Source: Sphingopyxis sp. GW247-27LB
GTDB taxonomy: Bacteria; Pseudomonadota; Alphaproteobacteria; Sphingomonadales; Sphingomonadaceae
Length of the DNA: 64,000 bases
Assembly: GCF_002277025.1 (NCBI RefSeq)
Contig: NZ_NIWD01000007.1
Span: 167,354-231,353, forward strand
Reading direction: 5' to 3'
The position numbers and the translations under genes are program-made. Positions 1-8,340 of this stretch are shown here, piece by piece. The notes below the pieces were generated by a model. It was given only the letters and a program-made list of their open reading frames with translations, was not told the DNA's origin and made no database searches. How positions within the stretch are numbered: position 1 is the first letter of the stretch; each line of letters starts with the position of its first letter.

Positions 1-156
1 GCGCATGGCAAACAGCTATTGACCTATCTTCGCCTGACGGGCCACTCGGTCGGGCTTCTCATCAATTTCGGTGGCGCGACGCTCAAGGAAGGCGTCCGTC
101 GCATCGTCAACGATCATAAACCCTCCGCGTCTCCGCGTCTCCGCGTGAACCGGTAA
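1..156 (+). CDS. GxxExxY-family protein, C-terminal fragment
   Basis: This is an open frame running in from the window edge to TAA at 154-156, giving 51 residues. The segment LLTYLRLTGHSVGLLINFG followed by LKEGVRRIV matches the C-terminus of the small GxxExxY family (about 130 residues, function unknown). The signature motif itself lies upstream of the window and cannot be seen. The last residues are encoded by three 8-bp tandem repeats (tccgcgtc, 124-147), so the natural C-terminus may have been extended by repeat expansion. fabG starts 17 bp downstream. The family call rests on recall of the conserved C-terminal pattern. Confidence 0.7.
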   Translation, partial: AHGKQLLTYLRLTGHSVGLLINFGGATLKEGVRRIVNDHKPSASPRLRVNR

Positions 157-173
157 AACAGGAGTTCTCGAAT

Positions 174-914
174 ATGTTCGATCTCACCGGCATGACCGCC
201 CTCGTCACCGGCGCCTCGGGGGGCATCGGCTCGGCCATCGCGCAGGCGCTCGCGGCGCAGGGCGCGCGGCTCGCGGTGTCGGGCTCCAACGCCGAGAAGC
301 TGGGTGCCTTTCGCGATACGCTCGGCGGCGACCATGTCGCGCTGCCGTGCAACCTTGGCGACGCGGCCGCGGTCGATGCGCTGGTGCCCTCGGCGGTCGA
401 GGCGCTGGGGCAGCTCGATATCCTCGTCAACAACGCCGGCGTGACGCGCGACAATCTGATCCTGCGGATGAAGGACGAGGAGTGGTCCGACGTCATCCGC
501 ATCAACCTCGAAGCGAATTTCCGCCTCGCGCGCGCCGCCGCCAAGCCGATGATGAAGGCGCGTTTCGGGCGCATCGTCTCGATCACCAGCGTCGTCGGCG
601 CGACGGGCAACCCGGGGCAGGCCAATTATGCCGCGTCGAAAGCGGGCGTCACCGGCATGACCAAGGCACTGGCGCAGGAGCTTGCGAGCCGGGGCGTCAC
701 CGTGAACTGCGTCGCGCCGGGCTTCATCGCCACCGCGATGACCGACGACCTGCCCGATGCGCAGAAGGAAGCGCTGAACCAGCGTATTCCCGCGGGCCGG
801 ATGGGCGAGGGCAGCGACATCGCCGCCGCGGTCGTCTATCTCGCATCGAAGGAGGCCGGCTACGTCACCGGCCAGACCATCCATGTGAACGGCGGGATGG
901 CCATGCTGTCCTGA
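174..914 (+). CDS. fabG: 3-oxoacyl-[acyl-carrier-protein] reductase
   Basis: Cytosolic NADPH-dependent short-chain dehydrogenase of 246 residues, the usual FabG length; it reduces 3-oxoacyl-ACP in fatty acid elongation. The Rossmann motif TGASGGIG is at residues 12-19 and NNAG at 86-89. The catalytic tetrad N111, S139, Y152 and K156 is complete, and the C-terminus VTGQTIHVNGGMAM is typical. The ATG is preceded by AGGAG (about 161-165). acpP, the common downstream partner, is absent; the next gene is convergent. Other SDR substrates are possible, but the sequence closely follows FabG. Confidence 0.93.
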   Translation: MFDLTGMTALVTGASGGIGSAIAQALAAQGARLAVSGSNAEKLGAFRDTLGGDHVALPCNLGDAAAVDALVPSAVEALGQLDILVNNAGVTRDNLILRMKDEEWSDVIRINLEANFRLARAAAKPMMKARFGRIVSITSVVGATGNPGQANYAASKAGVTGMTKALAQELASRGVTVNCVAPGFIATAMTDDLPDAQKEALNQRIPAGRMGEGSDIAAAVVYLASKEAGYVTGQTIHVNGGMAMLS

Positions 915-975
915 ACGCGAACGGGCCGGACCCGGTCGAACCGGATCCGGCCCTCGGGACGAGCGGAGAGAGGGG

Positions 976-3093
976 TCAGAAGCTCGCCCGGGCCGTCAGG
1001 CGGAAATCGCGTCCCGCCAGCGGCACATAATCCTTGGTGAAGCTGGCATGGCGGCGTGCCTCGACGTCGAAGATATTGTTCGCCGACAGGCTCAAGGTCA
1101 GGTGCCGCGCATCGGGGAGCGGCCGCCAGCTGAGCGAGGCGTTGACGAGCGTGAAGCCGTCGGTCGGGGTTTCGAACTGCGCGACGCGGGCCTGGTCGTC
1201 GGTCCATTCGACCTCGACGCGCGCGTCGAGCCGTTCGCTCTGCGCCTCGAGACCGCCCAGCACGCGCAGCGGGGGAATCCGCGGCACGTTGCGATCGAGC
1301 CCCGCGCCCTTGATCTTCGCGCGCGTCATGTCGGCGGTCACGTCGCCGACGATGTTGAAGCCGCCGATCTGCGCCAGCCGCGCGCTCGCCTCGGCCTCGA
1401 AGCCGTAGACGCGCGCGTCGCGCTGGAAATACTGGAAGACGGGCAGCTCGTCCTCTTCGGCGCCGGTCGCCGCCGAATAGATGAAATTGTCGAACCAGTT
1501 CGAATAGCCGGTGAGGCTGAGGTTGAACGCGTCGGACTTGAGCTTGAACGACGCTTCGGCGCCCCAGTTCGATTCGCGCTTGAGGTTCGGATCGCCGACC
1601 TCGAAGCTCTGCGTCGCGATGTGCGGGCCGTTGGAGAGCAGTTCCTCGGCCGACGGCGCGCGAACCGCACGCGAGGCCGAAATGCCGAATTTCGCGCCCT
1701 CGAAAATGTCATAGGTCACGCCGAGAGCGCCCGAGAAGCTGTCGAAATCGCGATCGAAGCCGACCGTCTGTGCGCGAACGCTGGTCTTTTCATAGCGCGC
1801 CGCGGCTTCGAGCCCGAGCGGGCCCGCCGTATATTCCTGCAGCGTGAAAAGCGCGAACTGGTCGGTCAGGTTGCGCGGCACGAACGCCTCTTCGCCGACC
1901 GCGTTGAAGTCGCGATGGCTGTACTGCACGCCGCTCGCCCCGCGCCAGCCGCCACGGTCGTTCTGGGCCAGCTCGATCCGGCTTTCGACGCCCTGGTTGG
2001 TGAAGATGGTACCGACCTCTTCGCCCTCGAACTCGGTGTGCTTGTAATCGGCAAAGCCGGCACGGATGCGCAGCTTGTCGAAGAATCCGTCGCCCAGCTC
2101 AACCTCGCCGCGCAGGTCGGCGCGCCATTGCTTCATGCCGATGGTGACGGGCCCCTCGCCATGGTCGTGGCCGCCCTCTTCGTCCTCGCCGCCATGATCA
2201 TGCGCGGTGTCGGGGCGATCGGGCACGCCGTAATCGGTGTCGAAATAGCCGATCGAAATACCGAGCTGACCGCCGTCGTTGATCAGCGACAGCCCGCCCC
2301 CGGCGGTCCAGGTCTCGCTCTGCGTGTTGTCGATCTTGCCGCGCTTGTTCGCCTGGGCGGTGAGTTCGGCCGCTTCGTCGGCATGGCCATCCTCGATCGC
2401 ATGCTCGGCAAGGTGGAGCAGGTCGCCGCGAATGTCGGGAGCGTAGACGAAGCCGCCGCTGCGCGTATCGCCGGTCTTGCGCCAGCTGCCGTCGACATGC
2501 GCGACGATCTGCGGGCTCAGCGCGACGTCGATCGAGCTGCCGATATTGCGGTCGTTCGCCGCGGTCGCATAACCGCCGATCGCGTCGACATGGACATGGT
2601 CGGCAGGGACCTTGCGCGGGATGCGGCGGTCGAACAGGTTGACCGCGCCGCCGATCGCCTGGCTGCCGAACAGCAGCACGGCGGGGCCGCGCAGGATTTC
2701 GACGCGCTCGACTGTCAGCGGGTCGATCGTCACGGCATGGTCGGCCGAGGTGTTGGAGGCATCGATCGATCCGATGCCGTCGGTCAGGATTTTCACGCGC
2801 TCGCCCGAAAAGCCGCGAAGGACGGGACGCGATGCGCCGGGGGAAAAGCTGGTCGCCGACACACCCGGTTGCCGGGTGAGCGTGTCGCCGATCTGGCCGC
2901 GGATGTCGCGCGCCAGCTCGTCTCCTTCCACCACCGACACATTGCCGAGGATGTCGAGGCTGCGGACATAGGGCGCCGTGACGACGATCGCATCGCCCGT
3001 GTGGACGTCGTCGTCGCTCGCACCGTCCTGCGCGAAGGCGGGGGCGGACAGCATCAGGGCGAGGGTCAGCGAGGCGGAGGGGAGAAGGCGCAT
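976..3093 (-). CDS. TonB-dependent outer-membrane receptor, ZnuD-like, probable zinc uptake
   Basis: 705 residues. The start was placed at the ATG at 3093 because a clean signal peptide follows (MRLLPSASLTLALML..APAFAQ) and AACAGGAAC lies upstream; the frame stays open further upstream without such features. An N-terminal plug (about 30-165) carries the VVTAPY TonB-box region, followed by a beta-barrel ending in F. Residues about 296-314 form a His/Asp/Glu-rich extracellular loop (HDHGGEDEEGGHDHGEG), and a second His-containing loop lies near 226-238. Such loops characterise ZnuD-type zinc receptors. A Zur-box-like palindrome lies about 50 bp upstream. Outer-membrane metal import is well supported; zinc specificity is inferred. 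Confidence 0.85.
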   Translation of the reverse strand: MRLLPSASLTLALMLSAPAFAQDGASDDDVHTGDAIVVTAPYVRSLDILGNVSVVEGDELARDIRGQIGDTLTRQPGVSATSFSPGASRPVLRGFSGERVKILTDGIGSIDASNTSADHAVTIDPLTVERVEILRGPAVLLFGSQAIGGAVNLFDRRIPRKVPADHVHVDAIGGYATAANDRNIGSSIDVALSPQIVAHVDGSWRKTGDTRSGGFVYAPDIRGDLLHLAEHAIEDGHADEAAELTAQANKRGKIDNTQSETWTAGGGLSLINDGGQLGISIGYFDTDYGVPDRPDTAHDHGGEDEEGGHDHGEGPVTIGMKQWRADLRGEVELGDGFFDKLRIRAGFADYKHTEFEGEEVGTIFTNQGVESRIELAQNDRGGWRGASGVQYSHRDFNAVGEEAFVPRNLTDQFALFTLQEYTAGPLGLEAAARYEKTSVRAQTVGFDRDFDSFSGALGVTYDIFEGAKFGISASRAVRAPSAEELLSNGPHIATQSFEVGDPNLKRESNWGAEASFKLKSDAFNLSLTGYSNWFDNFIYSAATGAEEDELPVFQYFQRDARVYGFEAEASARLAQIGGFNIVGDVTADMTRAKIKGAGLDRNVPRIPPLRVLGGLEAQSERLDARVEVEWTDDQARVAQFETPTDGFTLVNASLSWRPLPDARHLTLSLSANNIFDVEARRHASFTKDYVPLAGRDFRLTARASF

Positions 3094-3142
3094 GCGGGGG
3101 AAGTTCCTGTTGCTTGGGGTCGGGCTGTGCGGGGCGCAGTAA

Positions 3143-3157
3143 TGATATACTGTTACA
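3143..3157. promoter_or_regulatory. Zur-box-like operator
   Basis: The 15-mer TGATATACTGTTACA (reverse strand TGTAACAGTATATCA) matches the Zur consensus TGTTATANTATAACA, as I recall it, at 11 of the 14 defined positions. It sits in the divergent region between the ZnuD-like receptor and the cysteine synthase-like gene, about 50 bp before the receptor start. The assignment depends on the remembered consensus and on the His-rich receptor next to it. Confidence 0.5.
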
Positions 3158-3290
3158 AAAGCAAGCCTCGCGCCGAGGCCGGGGCGGGCGTTGGTCGGCG
3201 CTGGTGCCCCGTTGGTCGACAAAGACAGGGCTTGGCCGCGGCAAGCGAAGCTGTCTTGCGATGCCCGGTGCGCAGCCTTAGATCAGGGGC

Positions 3291-4271
3291 ATGATCATTG
3301 CGGAAAACAGCCTGGAGCTGATCGGCAACACGCCGCTGGTGCTGCTCAGGGGGCCGAGCGAAGCGACCGGCTGCGAAATCTGGGGCAAGTGCGAATATGC
3401 CAACCCCGGCGGATCGGTGAAGGATCGCGCCGCGCTCTACATCGTCCGCGATGCCGAGGGGAACGGCAGCCTGCGCCCCGGCGGCACGATCGTCGAGGGG
3501 ACGGCGGGCAACACCGGCATCGGCCTCGCGCTCGTGGGCAATGCGCTCGGCTACAAGACGATCATCGTCATGCCCGACAACCAGAGCGCCGAGAAGATGG
3601 CGACGATCCGCGCCCTCGGGGCCGAGCTGGTGCTCGTGCCGCCCGCGCCCTTCGCCAACCCCGGCCATTTCGTCCACACCTCGCGCCGCATCGCCGAGGA
3701 AACCGACAATGCGATCTGGGCCAACCAGTTCGACAATATCGCCAACCGCAAATCGCACATCTTCGGCACCGCCGAGGAAATCTGGGAGCAGATGGACGGG
3801 CGGATCGACGGCTTCACCTGCGCCGCGGGGACCGGCGGCACCATCGCGGGAACCGGGCTGGGGCTGAAAGCGAAGGACGAAAAGATCACCGTCGCGCTGA
3901 CCGACCCGCACGGCGCCGGCCTCTATAATTATTACCAGTGCGGCGAACTGAAGCCCGAAGGGTCGAGCGTGGCCGAGGGAATCGGTCAGAACCGCATCAC
4001 CGCCAACCTCGAAGGCGCGCCGATCGACACCCAGTTCCGCATCTCCGACGCCGAGGGGCTGGCGGTCGTGCGCCAGTTGCTCGACGAGGAGGGGCTGTGC
4101 CTCGGCCTGTCGTCAGGGATCAACGTCGCGGGCGCGATGGCGCTCGCGCGCCAGCTCGGTCCGGGCAAGCGCATTGCAACCATCTTGTGCGACAGCGGGT
4201 TTCGCTATCTCTCGACGCTCTACAATCCCGAATGGCTGGCGAGCAAAGGGCTGGCGGAGGACATCGCGTGA
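3291..4271 (+). CDS. cysteine synthase A-like PLP-dependent enzyme
   Basis: 326 residues of the fold-type II PLP family (O-acetylserine sulfhydrylase / cystathionine beta-synthase), which makes cysteine from O-acetylserine and sulfide. The PLP lysine is K44 in NPGGSVKDR, the substrate-binding loop GTAGNTG lies near 67-73, and the phosphate-binding loop GTGGT lies near 183-187. It is slightly longer than typical CysK (about 310), and the C-terminus (CDSGFRYLSTLYNPEWL) resembles the CysK/CBS-like subgroup. Its stop overlaps the GTG of the next gene. A beta-replacement reaction is likely; the exact substrate is not certain, so no symbol is given. Confidence 0.85.
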   Translation: MIIAENSLELIGNTPLVLLRGPSEATGCEIWGKCEYANPGGSVKDRAALYIVRDAEGNGSLRPGGTIVEGTAGNTGIGLALVGNALGYKTIIVMPDNQSAEKMATIRALGAELVLVPPAPFANPGHFVHTSRRIAEETDNAIWANQFDNIANRKSHIFGTAEEIWEQMDGRIDGFTCAAGTGGTIAGTGLGLKAKDEKITVALTDPHGAGLYNYYQCGELKPEGSSVAEGIGQNRITANLEGAPIDTQFRISDAEGLAVVRQLLDEEGLCLGLSSGINVAGAMALARQLGPGKRIATILCDSGFRYLSTLYNPEWLASKGLAEDIA

Positions 4272-4660
4272 AACGGACGACCGATGGCTTGATCGAAACG
4301 GCGGCGGCGGGCACGGTGGTTGCCGCGGCGCCTCCCGTCCACGATACGATGCGGCGGCTTCAGATCGGTGTCGCCGGATTGCTGACCGTGCTGCTGCTCG
4401 TCGGCCTCGCCGGACTGATCGGCGAGCGGGCGCGCGAAAAAGCGGCGGCCGAGGCGCCGGCGGAAACCCAGGTCAAGATGCCGGGCGATCCTTCCAAGAC
4501 GCCGAGCGCCCCGCTCGAGGAACTGGGCGTCCAGCCAGTGTCGAAGGACGAGAATGAGGCGGTGGCGGTGAAGGTGCCGCAGGCGGCGCCGACCGTGCCC
4601 GACCTCCAGCCCGACCCCGAATTGCAGCGCGCGCGCCAAGCCAATCAAGCCAAAAGGTGA
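4268..4660 (+). CDS. small single-pass membrane protein of unknown function
   Basis: 130 residues from a GTG start that overlaps the upstream TGA (GTGA); the frame is open further upstream but would lie inside the cysteine synthase gene. Residues about 30-48 form one transmembrane helix (LQIGVAGLLTVLLLVGLAGLIG). A charged, Pro/Ala/Glu-rich region follows with no recognisable domain (APAETQVKMPGD..., TVPDLQPDPELQRARQANQ). The short N-terminal part would be cytosolic. The 3' end overlaps the next gene by 4 nt, so the pair is probably translationally coupled. I do not recognise the family. Confidence 0.75.
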   Translation: MKRTTDGLIETAAAGTVVAAAPPVHDTMRRLQIGVAGLLTVLLLVGLAGLIGERAREKAAAEAPAETQVKMPGDPSKTPSAPLEELGVQPVSKDENEAVAVKVPQAAPTVPDLQPDPELQRARQANQAKR

Positions 4661-5805
4661 TCGCACGCCTGCGTCCGCTCGGCATCGCGGCGCTGCTTCT
4701 CCTGCTGGCGTGGTTCGCCGGCGGCCAGCGCCCGCTCGGCCGCGTCGATCCGGCGCTGGCGCTGCCGCTGCTTCTCTTGCCCATGCTCGCGCTCGGCTGG
4801 TGGCAGCGGGGCGAGCCGCGCGCGGCGCGGCAGCGCGCGATCCTCGCAACACTGCTCGCCGTTGCCGTGGGGCAGGGGTTGTTCGCCTGGCTGCTGGCGG
4901 GCCGCGCGGGGTGGGGGCAGATCGCGCTTGTGCTGGTCGTCGGCGCCGCGGCCGGCTGGCTGTCCGACGCGCTCGTTCAGCGGCGGACCTGGGCGCGTGC
5001 GCTGCGTGTCGCGGTCGCGGCGGTCGTACTCGCCGCCTGGTTCGTCGTGGGGCATGCCCTGCTCGCGCGCCTCTATCGCGCGCCCGCGCCATCGACCGAC
5101 GCGCCCGTCGTGACGATGCTCACCGGCCTCCCGCTGCGCTGGTCCGGGGATGATCTGACCACGATGATCGCCGCGGGCGCGCAGGAGGATCCCGCGCTTG
5201 CGCGGATCGAGGCGGCGGGGCCGGTGCGGCTCGTCGATAGCCTCGCCGACCATGTTCCGCCGCCCGGCGGCACCTTGCTCCTCGCGCATCCGCGCGCCCT
5301 CGCGCCGCGCGACCTCATTGCGGTCGACGCCTTCGTGCGCGGCGGCGGGCGGGCGGTGATCCTTGCCGACGCGCTGTCGGGCTGGCCGGTCGAGCGACCG
5401 CTCGGCGATCCGCGCAATCCGCCGGTGACCAGCCTGCTCACGCCGCTGCTCGACCATTGGGGCATCACGCTCGGCGCCGCGCCGGTCGGCGAGACGGCGG
5501 CGCGGGCCTATGACGTCGGTGGCGCGCGGCTCCGGCTGTTCAGCGCCGGGCGCTTCGAGCGGCTTCCCCCGACCTGCGCCGCCTTCGCCGGCGGCCGCGT
5601 CGCGCAGTGCAGGATCGGCGCGGGCGAGGCGTGGCTGGTCGGCGACGCCGACCTGCTCTTCGCGCCGCTGTGGCGGCCGGCGGTGCCGGGCGCCGACCAT
5701 CTGCGCCGCGCCGACACGATGGAATGGCTCGACGCGCGGCTGCGCGGGGCTGGCGCGGAAAGGGCGCTGCTGCACCCGCTCTGGATCCGCGCGCGCCAGC
5801 CATGA
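4657..5805 (+). CDS. polytopic membrane protein with GldG/DUF4350-like C-terminal domain
   Basis: 382 residues from a GTG in a GTGA overlap. The N-terminal third has about five hydrophobic helices (roughly residues 5-22, 33-47, 60-80, 87-104 and 115-135). A soluble alpha/beta domain follows, with TLLLAHPRALAPRDLIAVDAFVRGGGRAVILADALSGWP near 205-245. This resembles the glutamine-amidotransferase-like fold of GldG/DUF4350 proteins, in which a strand-loop ends in V(R/A)GGGR. No catalytic residues are evident. Its role is unknown; coupling to the small membrane protein upstream suggests they work together. Confidence 0.65.
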   Translation: MIARLRPLGIAALLLLLAWFAGGQRPLGRVDPALALPLLLLPMLALGWWQRGEPRAARQRAILATLLAVAVGQGLFAWLLAGRAGWGQIALVLVVGAAAGWLSDALVQRRTWARALRVAVAAVVLAAWFVVGHALLARLYRAPAPSTDAPVVTMLTGLPLRWSGDDLTTMIAAGAQEDPALARIEAAGPVRLVDSLADHVPPPGGTLLLAHPRALAPRDLIAVDAFVRGGGRAVILADALSGWPVERPLGDPRNPPVTSLLTPLLDHWGITLGAAPVGETAARAYDVGGARLRLFSAGRFERLPPTCAAFAGGRVAQCRIGAGEAWLVGDADLLFAPLWRPAVPGADHLRRADTMEWLDARLRGAGAERALLHPLWIRARQP

Positions 5806-5827
5806 TGACTTTGGGCTGACCTCCCCG

Positions 5828-5922
5828 CGTCATTGCGAGGAGCCGCCGGCGACCAAGCAGTCTCCAGCTATCGTCCCGCCGTGCCGATAGCTGGAGATTG
5901 CTCCGCTCCGCTCGCAATGACG
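5828..5922. repeat. palindromic intergenic repeat, CGTCATTGCGAG family
   Basis: A roughly 95-bp imperfect inverted repeat beginning cgtcattgcgaggagccg and ending gctccgctcgcaatgacg, with inner arms TCTCCAGCTATCG and CGATAGCTGGAGA around a short loop. The same outer arms occur at 35115-35190. It lies downstream of the GldG-like gene and may act as a transcript-end structure. I see no gene in 5806-6059. Confidence 0.85.
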
Positions 5923-6059
5923 GTCCCGTTGATGCCCCAATAGCAGCGTCCGCCTCGCCCCATTCCACCCCGATTTGCACCTCCTCGCACGGCGCGCGCG
6001 GGGATGACCGGCCCTGTATGCCCCCCATTTCGATGCGTTTTTGCGGTGAATAGGGGCTA

Positions 6060-6172
6060 GATTCCCTAATTTACCCTAATTTTCCCCTTTTCACCCCGAT
6101 CCATAGTTGATAGGCAGGAATCGGAGAGGGGCAATCTCCGCCTGAGTCTTTCGCTTCGGAATCCCGTGATTC
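6060..6172. promoter_or_regulatory. cluster of five GANTC (CcrM methylation) sites upstream of mraZ
   Basis: GANTC occurs at 6060-6064, 6118-6122, 6144-6148, 6159-6163 and 6168-6172. The last two form a perfect inverted repeat, GGAATC-ccgt-GATTCC (6158-6173). A hairpin CGGAGA/TCTCCG lies at 6122-6140. In alphaproteobacteria GANTC is methylated by CcrM and read by GcrA, which times cell-cycle genes. About 0.4 sites would be expected in 113 bp by chance in random sequence. Confidence 0.6.
6063..6097 (-). promoter_or_regulatory. MraZ-binding repeat array (putative autoregulatory operator)
   Basis: On the minus strand four GGG-cored repeats follow each other at exactly 10-bp spacing: GGGGTGAAAA, GGGGAAAATT, AGGGTAAATT, AGGG. 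On the plus strand the CCC cores lie at 6064, 6074, 6084 and 6094. MraZ proteins are known to bind short direct repeats at 10-bp period in front of their own gene (TGGGN units in Escherichia coli). The array is about 125 bp upstream of the mraZ ATG. Confidence 0.65.
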
Positions 6173-6221
6173 CGGCGTCAGGAAAGTATTGCCCGGTGGC
6201 GCGAGAACGGGGGCGACAGCG

Positions 6222-6722
6222 ATGGCGATTGTGACGCCCGGCCGATACTCGGGCACCAACTTCGCCGCGATCGATGGCAAGGGACGCATCGCCGTCCCCT
6301 CGCAGTTCCGCAACAATGTGCCCCTCAATGCGGACGGTCAGCGCGTGCTTTGGGTCGGTTTCCATGAGAAGCTGCCCTGTCTGGTCGCCTATGGCCAGGA
6401 CCAGTACGACCGCCTCTCCGACGAGATCGAGCGCGACCGCGCCGCCGCGCTCGCGCGCAATCTCGACTTCGACGAGGATGAGGCGTTCAAGCAGCGCTTC
6501 AGCTATACCGAGGCCTATGCGCTCGACGACAGCGGGCGCTTCCTCCCCAATTTCACCGCGCGCGACCGCGTCGGCGACGCCGGCGCGACCGCCTTCGTCG
6601 GCTCGGGCCGGCGCTTCGAAATCTGGTGGCTGCCGACGCTCGCCGACTGCGCCGAGGCTGATCCGGTGCTCCGGCGCCTCGCCGGCAATTGGGCCGAGAC
6701 CAAGGGGAAGGGCCGCAAATGA
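6222..6722 (+). CDS. mraZ: transcriptional regulator MraZ
   Basis: 166 residues with two AbrB/SpoVT-like MraZ domains: [14 protein letters not shown] near residue 20 and [11 protein letters not shown] near 105. MraZ is a ring-forming DNA-binding protein that controls the dcw operon it heads. The start is the ATG before [13 protein letters not shown], where the family normally begins; an upstream in-frame ATG at 6189 would add 11 unconserved residues. rsmH overlaps the 3' end by 4 nt. A candidate binding array lies upstream at 6063-6097. Confidence 0.93.
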   Translation: MAIVTPGRYSGTNFAAIDGKGRIAVPSQFRNNVPLNADGQRVLWVGFHEKLPCLVAYGQDQYDRLSDEIERDRAAALARNLDFDEDEAFKQRFSYTEAYALDDSGRFLPNFTARDRVGDAGATAFVGSGRRFEIWWLPTLADCAEADPVLRRLAGNWAETKGKGRK

Positions 6723-7699
6723 GCGAGCTTCCCCGCGACCCCCGCCATGATCCCGTGCTTCGCGAAGAGGTCATCGCCGCGCTCGCCATCGTTCCCGGCG
6801 AGCGCCACGTCGACGCGACCTTCGGCGCCGGCGGCTACACCCGCGCGATGCTCGCGGCGGGAGCCGACGTCGTCGCCTGCGACCGCGATCCCGATGCGAT
6901 CGCCGAGGGGCAGGCGCTGGTCGAAGAAGCGGGCGGCAAGCTGACGCTGGTGCGCGGCCGCTTCGGCGAGATCGACCGGCTGCTCGGCGAACGCGGTATC
7001 GACGCGGTCGACGGCATCGTCTTCGACATCGGCGTATCGTCGATGCAGCTCGATCGCGACGAACGCGGCTTTTCCTTCCAGAAGGACGGTCCGCTCGACA
7101 TGCGCATGGCGCAGGAGGGCGAAAGCGCCGCCGACTGGCTCAACCGCGCCGACGAGGGAGAGATCGCCGACGTCCTCTATCATTATGGCGACGAGCGCCA
7201 GTCGCGCCGCGTCGCGCGCGCGATCGTCGCCGCGCGGCCGCTGTCGCGCACCGGCGAGCTCGCGGCGGTGATCCGCAAGGCGCTGCGCCACCCCCCCGGC
7301 GCGCCCAAGGACCCGGCGACGAAGAGCTTTCAGGCGATCCGCATCCACATCAACGGCGAGCTCGACGAGCTGAAGGCTGGCCTTGACGCGGCGGAACGGC
7401 TGCTGCGCCCCGGCGGCCGCCTCGCGGTGGTCAGCTTCCACAGCACCGAGGATCGCATCGTGAAGACTTTCCTGCGCGAACGCAGCGGTGGCGATGTCCG
7501 CGCGTCGCGCCACCGGCCCGCGCTCGCCCCTCCGGCGCGGGCCGCAACTTTCGACACCCCGGCGCGCAAGGTGCGCCCGGGCAAGGCCGAGGAGGCGCGT
7601 AACCCGCGCGCCCGCTCGGCGACGCTGCGTAGCGCGGTTCGCACCGCGGCGCCCGCCTGGTCGGGCGGCAAGACGGCAAAGGAGGCGATGTCATGTTGA
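6719..7699 (+). CDS. rsmH: 16S rRNA (cytosine1402-N4)-methyltransferase
   Basis: 326 residues. SAM-dependent enzyme that N4-methylates C1402 of 16S rRNA in the decoding centre. It opens HDPVLREEV and carries the SAM-binding motif [14 protein letters not shown] (about 33-46), [11 protein letters not shown] (about 102-112), the family signature [14 protein letters not shown] and [13 protein letters not shown]. The start is the ATG in an ATGA overlap with mraZ. This is its usual place in the dcw cluster. The C-terminal 25 residues are basic and low-complexity. Confidence 0.95.
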   Translation: MSELPRDPRHDPVLREEVIAALAIVPGERHVDATFGAGGYTRAMLAAGADVVACDRDPDAIAEGQALVEEAGGKLTLVRGRFGEIDRLLGERGIDAVDGIVFDIGVSSMQLDRDERGFSFQKDGPLDMRMAQEGESAADWLNRADEGEIADVLYHYGDERQSRRVARAIVAARPLSRTGELAAVIRKALRHPPGAPKDPATKSFQAIRIHINGELDELKAGLDAAERLLRPGGRLAVVSFHSTEDRIVKTFLRERSGGDVRASRHRPALAPPARAATFDTPARKVRPGKAEEARNPRARSATLRSAVRTAAPAWSGGKTAKEAMSC

Positions 7700-8334
7700 T
7701 GGCGGCTCGCAAGCTCCAGGGAATCGGCCTGGTGCTTCTCGTTCTGGTCTTCGCGATGATGCTCTATCCCGTGTCGCTCAAGGTGGCGGCGACGCGCAGC
7801 GAGCTCGCGCAGATCAACAAGCAGATCGCCGGCGCGCGCGATAATATCCGCTACCTCGAATCCGAACTCGCGGTGCGCGCCTCGATGCGCCAGCTCGAAC
7901 AGTGGAACGCCGAGAGCTTCGGCTATTCGGCGCCGACCGCCGACCAGTATCTGTCGAGCGAGCGCCAGCTCGCCTCGCTCGACCGCCTGCCGCGCGCGCG
8001 CGGCGCCAACGACGTTGCGCCGGTGTTGATGGCGATGGTCAGCCCGGTCGGCACGCCCGCCGCCGAGGCGGCGCCGCCGGCTGCCGCCGTGGCGGACAAG
8101 CCCGCTCCGAAGCCTGCGGCGTCGAAGCCCACCGTGTCCAAACCCGCGGCGTCCAAGCCGATCCAGCTCGCGCAGGCCGACACCCGCGCCGGCATCCGCT
8201 CCGACACGGCGCCGCGGATGGCGCCGAGCCGCCGCCACGAGCAACTGCGGATGATCGAGGATCAGCTCCTCTCCGATTCGACCCTCGCGGCGCTGAAACG
8301 CGGCGCGGCGGCGGAAGCCGGGGGAGGGCGCTAA
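7693..8334 (+). CDS. ftsL: cell division protein FtsL
   Basis: 213 residues. Identified by position between rsmH and ftsI and by architecture: a short cytoplasmic N-terminus, one transmembrane helix (about 9-27), then a heptad-like coiled coil (about 30-70, [39 protein letters not shown]). FtsL joins FtsB and FtsQ in the periplasm to activate FtsWI. The C-terminal half is an Ala/Pro/Lys-rich extension ([17 protein letters not shown]), which makes the protein much longer than the usual 90-120 residues. The ATG at 7699 is an alternative start two codons downstream. Confidence 0.85.
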   Translation: MLMAARKLQGIGLVLLVLVFAMMLYPVSLKVAATRSELAQINKQIAGARDNIRYLESELAVRASMRQLEQWNAESFGYSAPTADQYLSSERQLASLDRLPRARGANDVAPVLMAMVSPVGTPAAEAAPPAAAVADKPAPKPAASKPTVSKPAASKPIQLAQADTRAGIRSDTAPRMAPSRRHEQLRMIEDQLLSDSTLAALKRGAAAEAGGGR

Positions 8335-8340
8335 GACGCG

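Noticed and set aside
914..975. Expected acpP after fabG
   Set aside because: Only 61 bp separate fabG from the convergent receptor; no small acidic ACP frame.
1048..3294. 748-codon plus-strand frame opposite the ZnuD-like receptor
   Set aside because: Shadow of the receptor; the protein is Arg/Ala/Val-rich with no domain signature.
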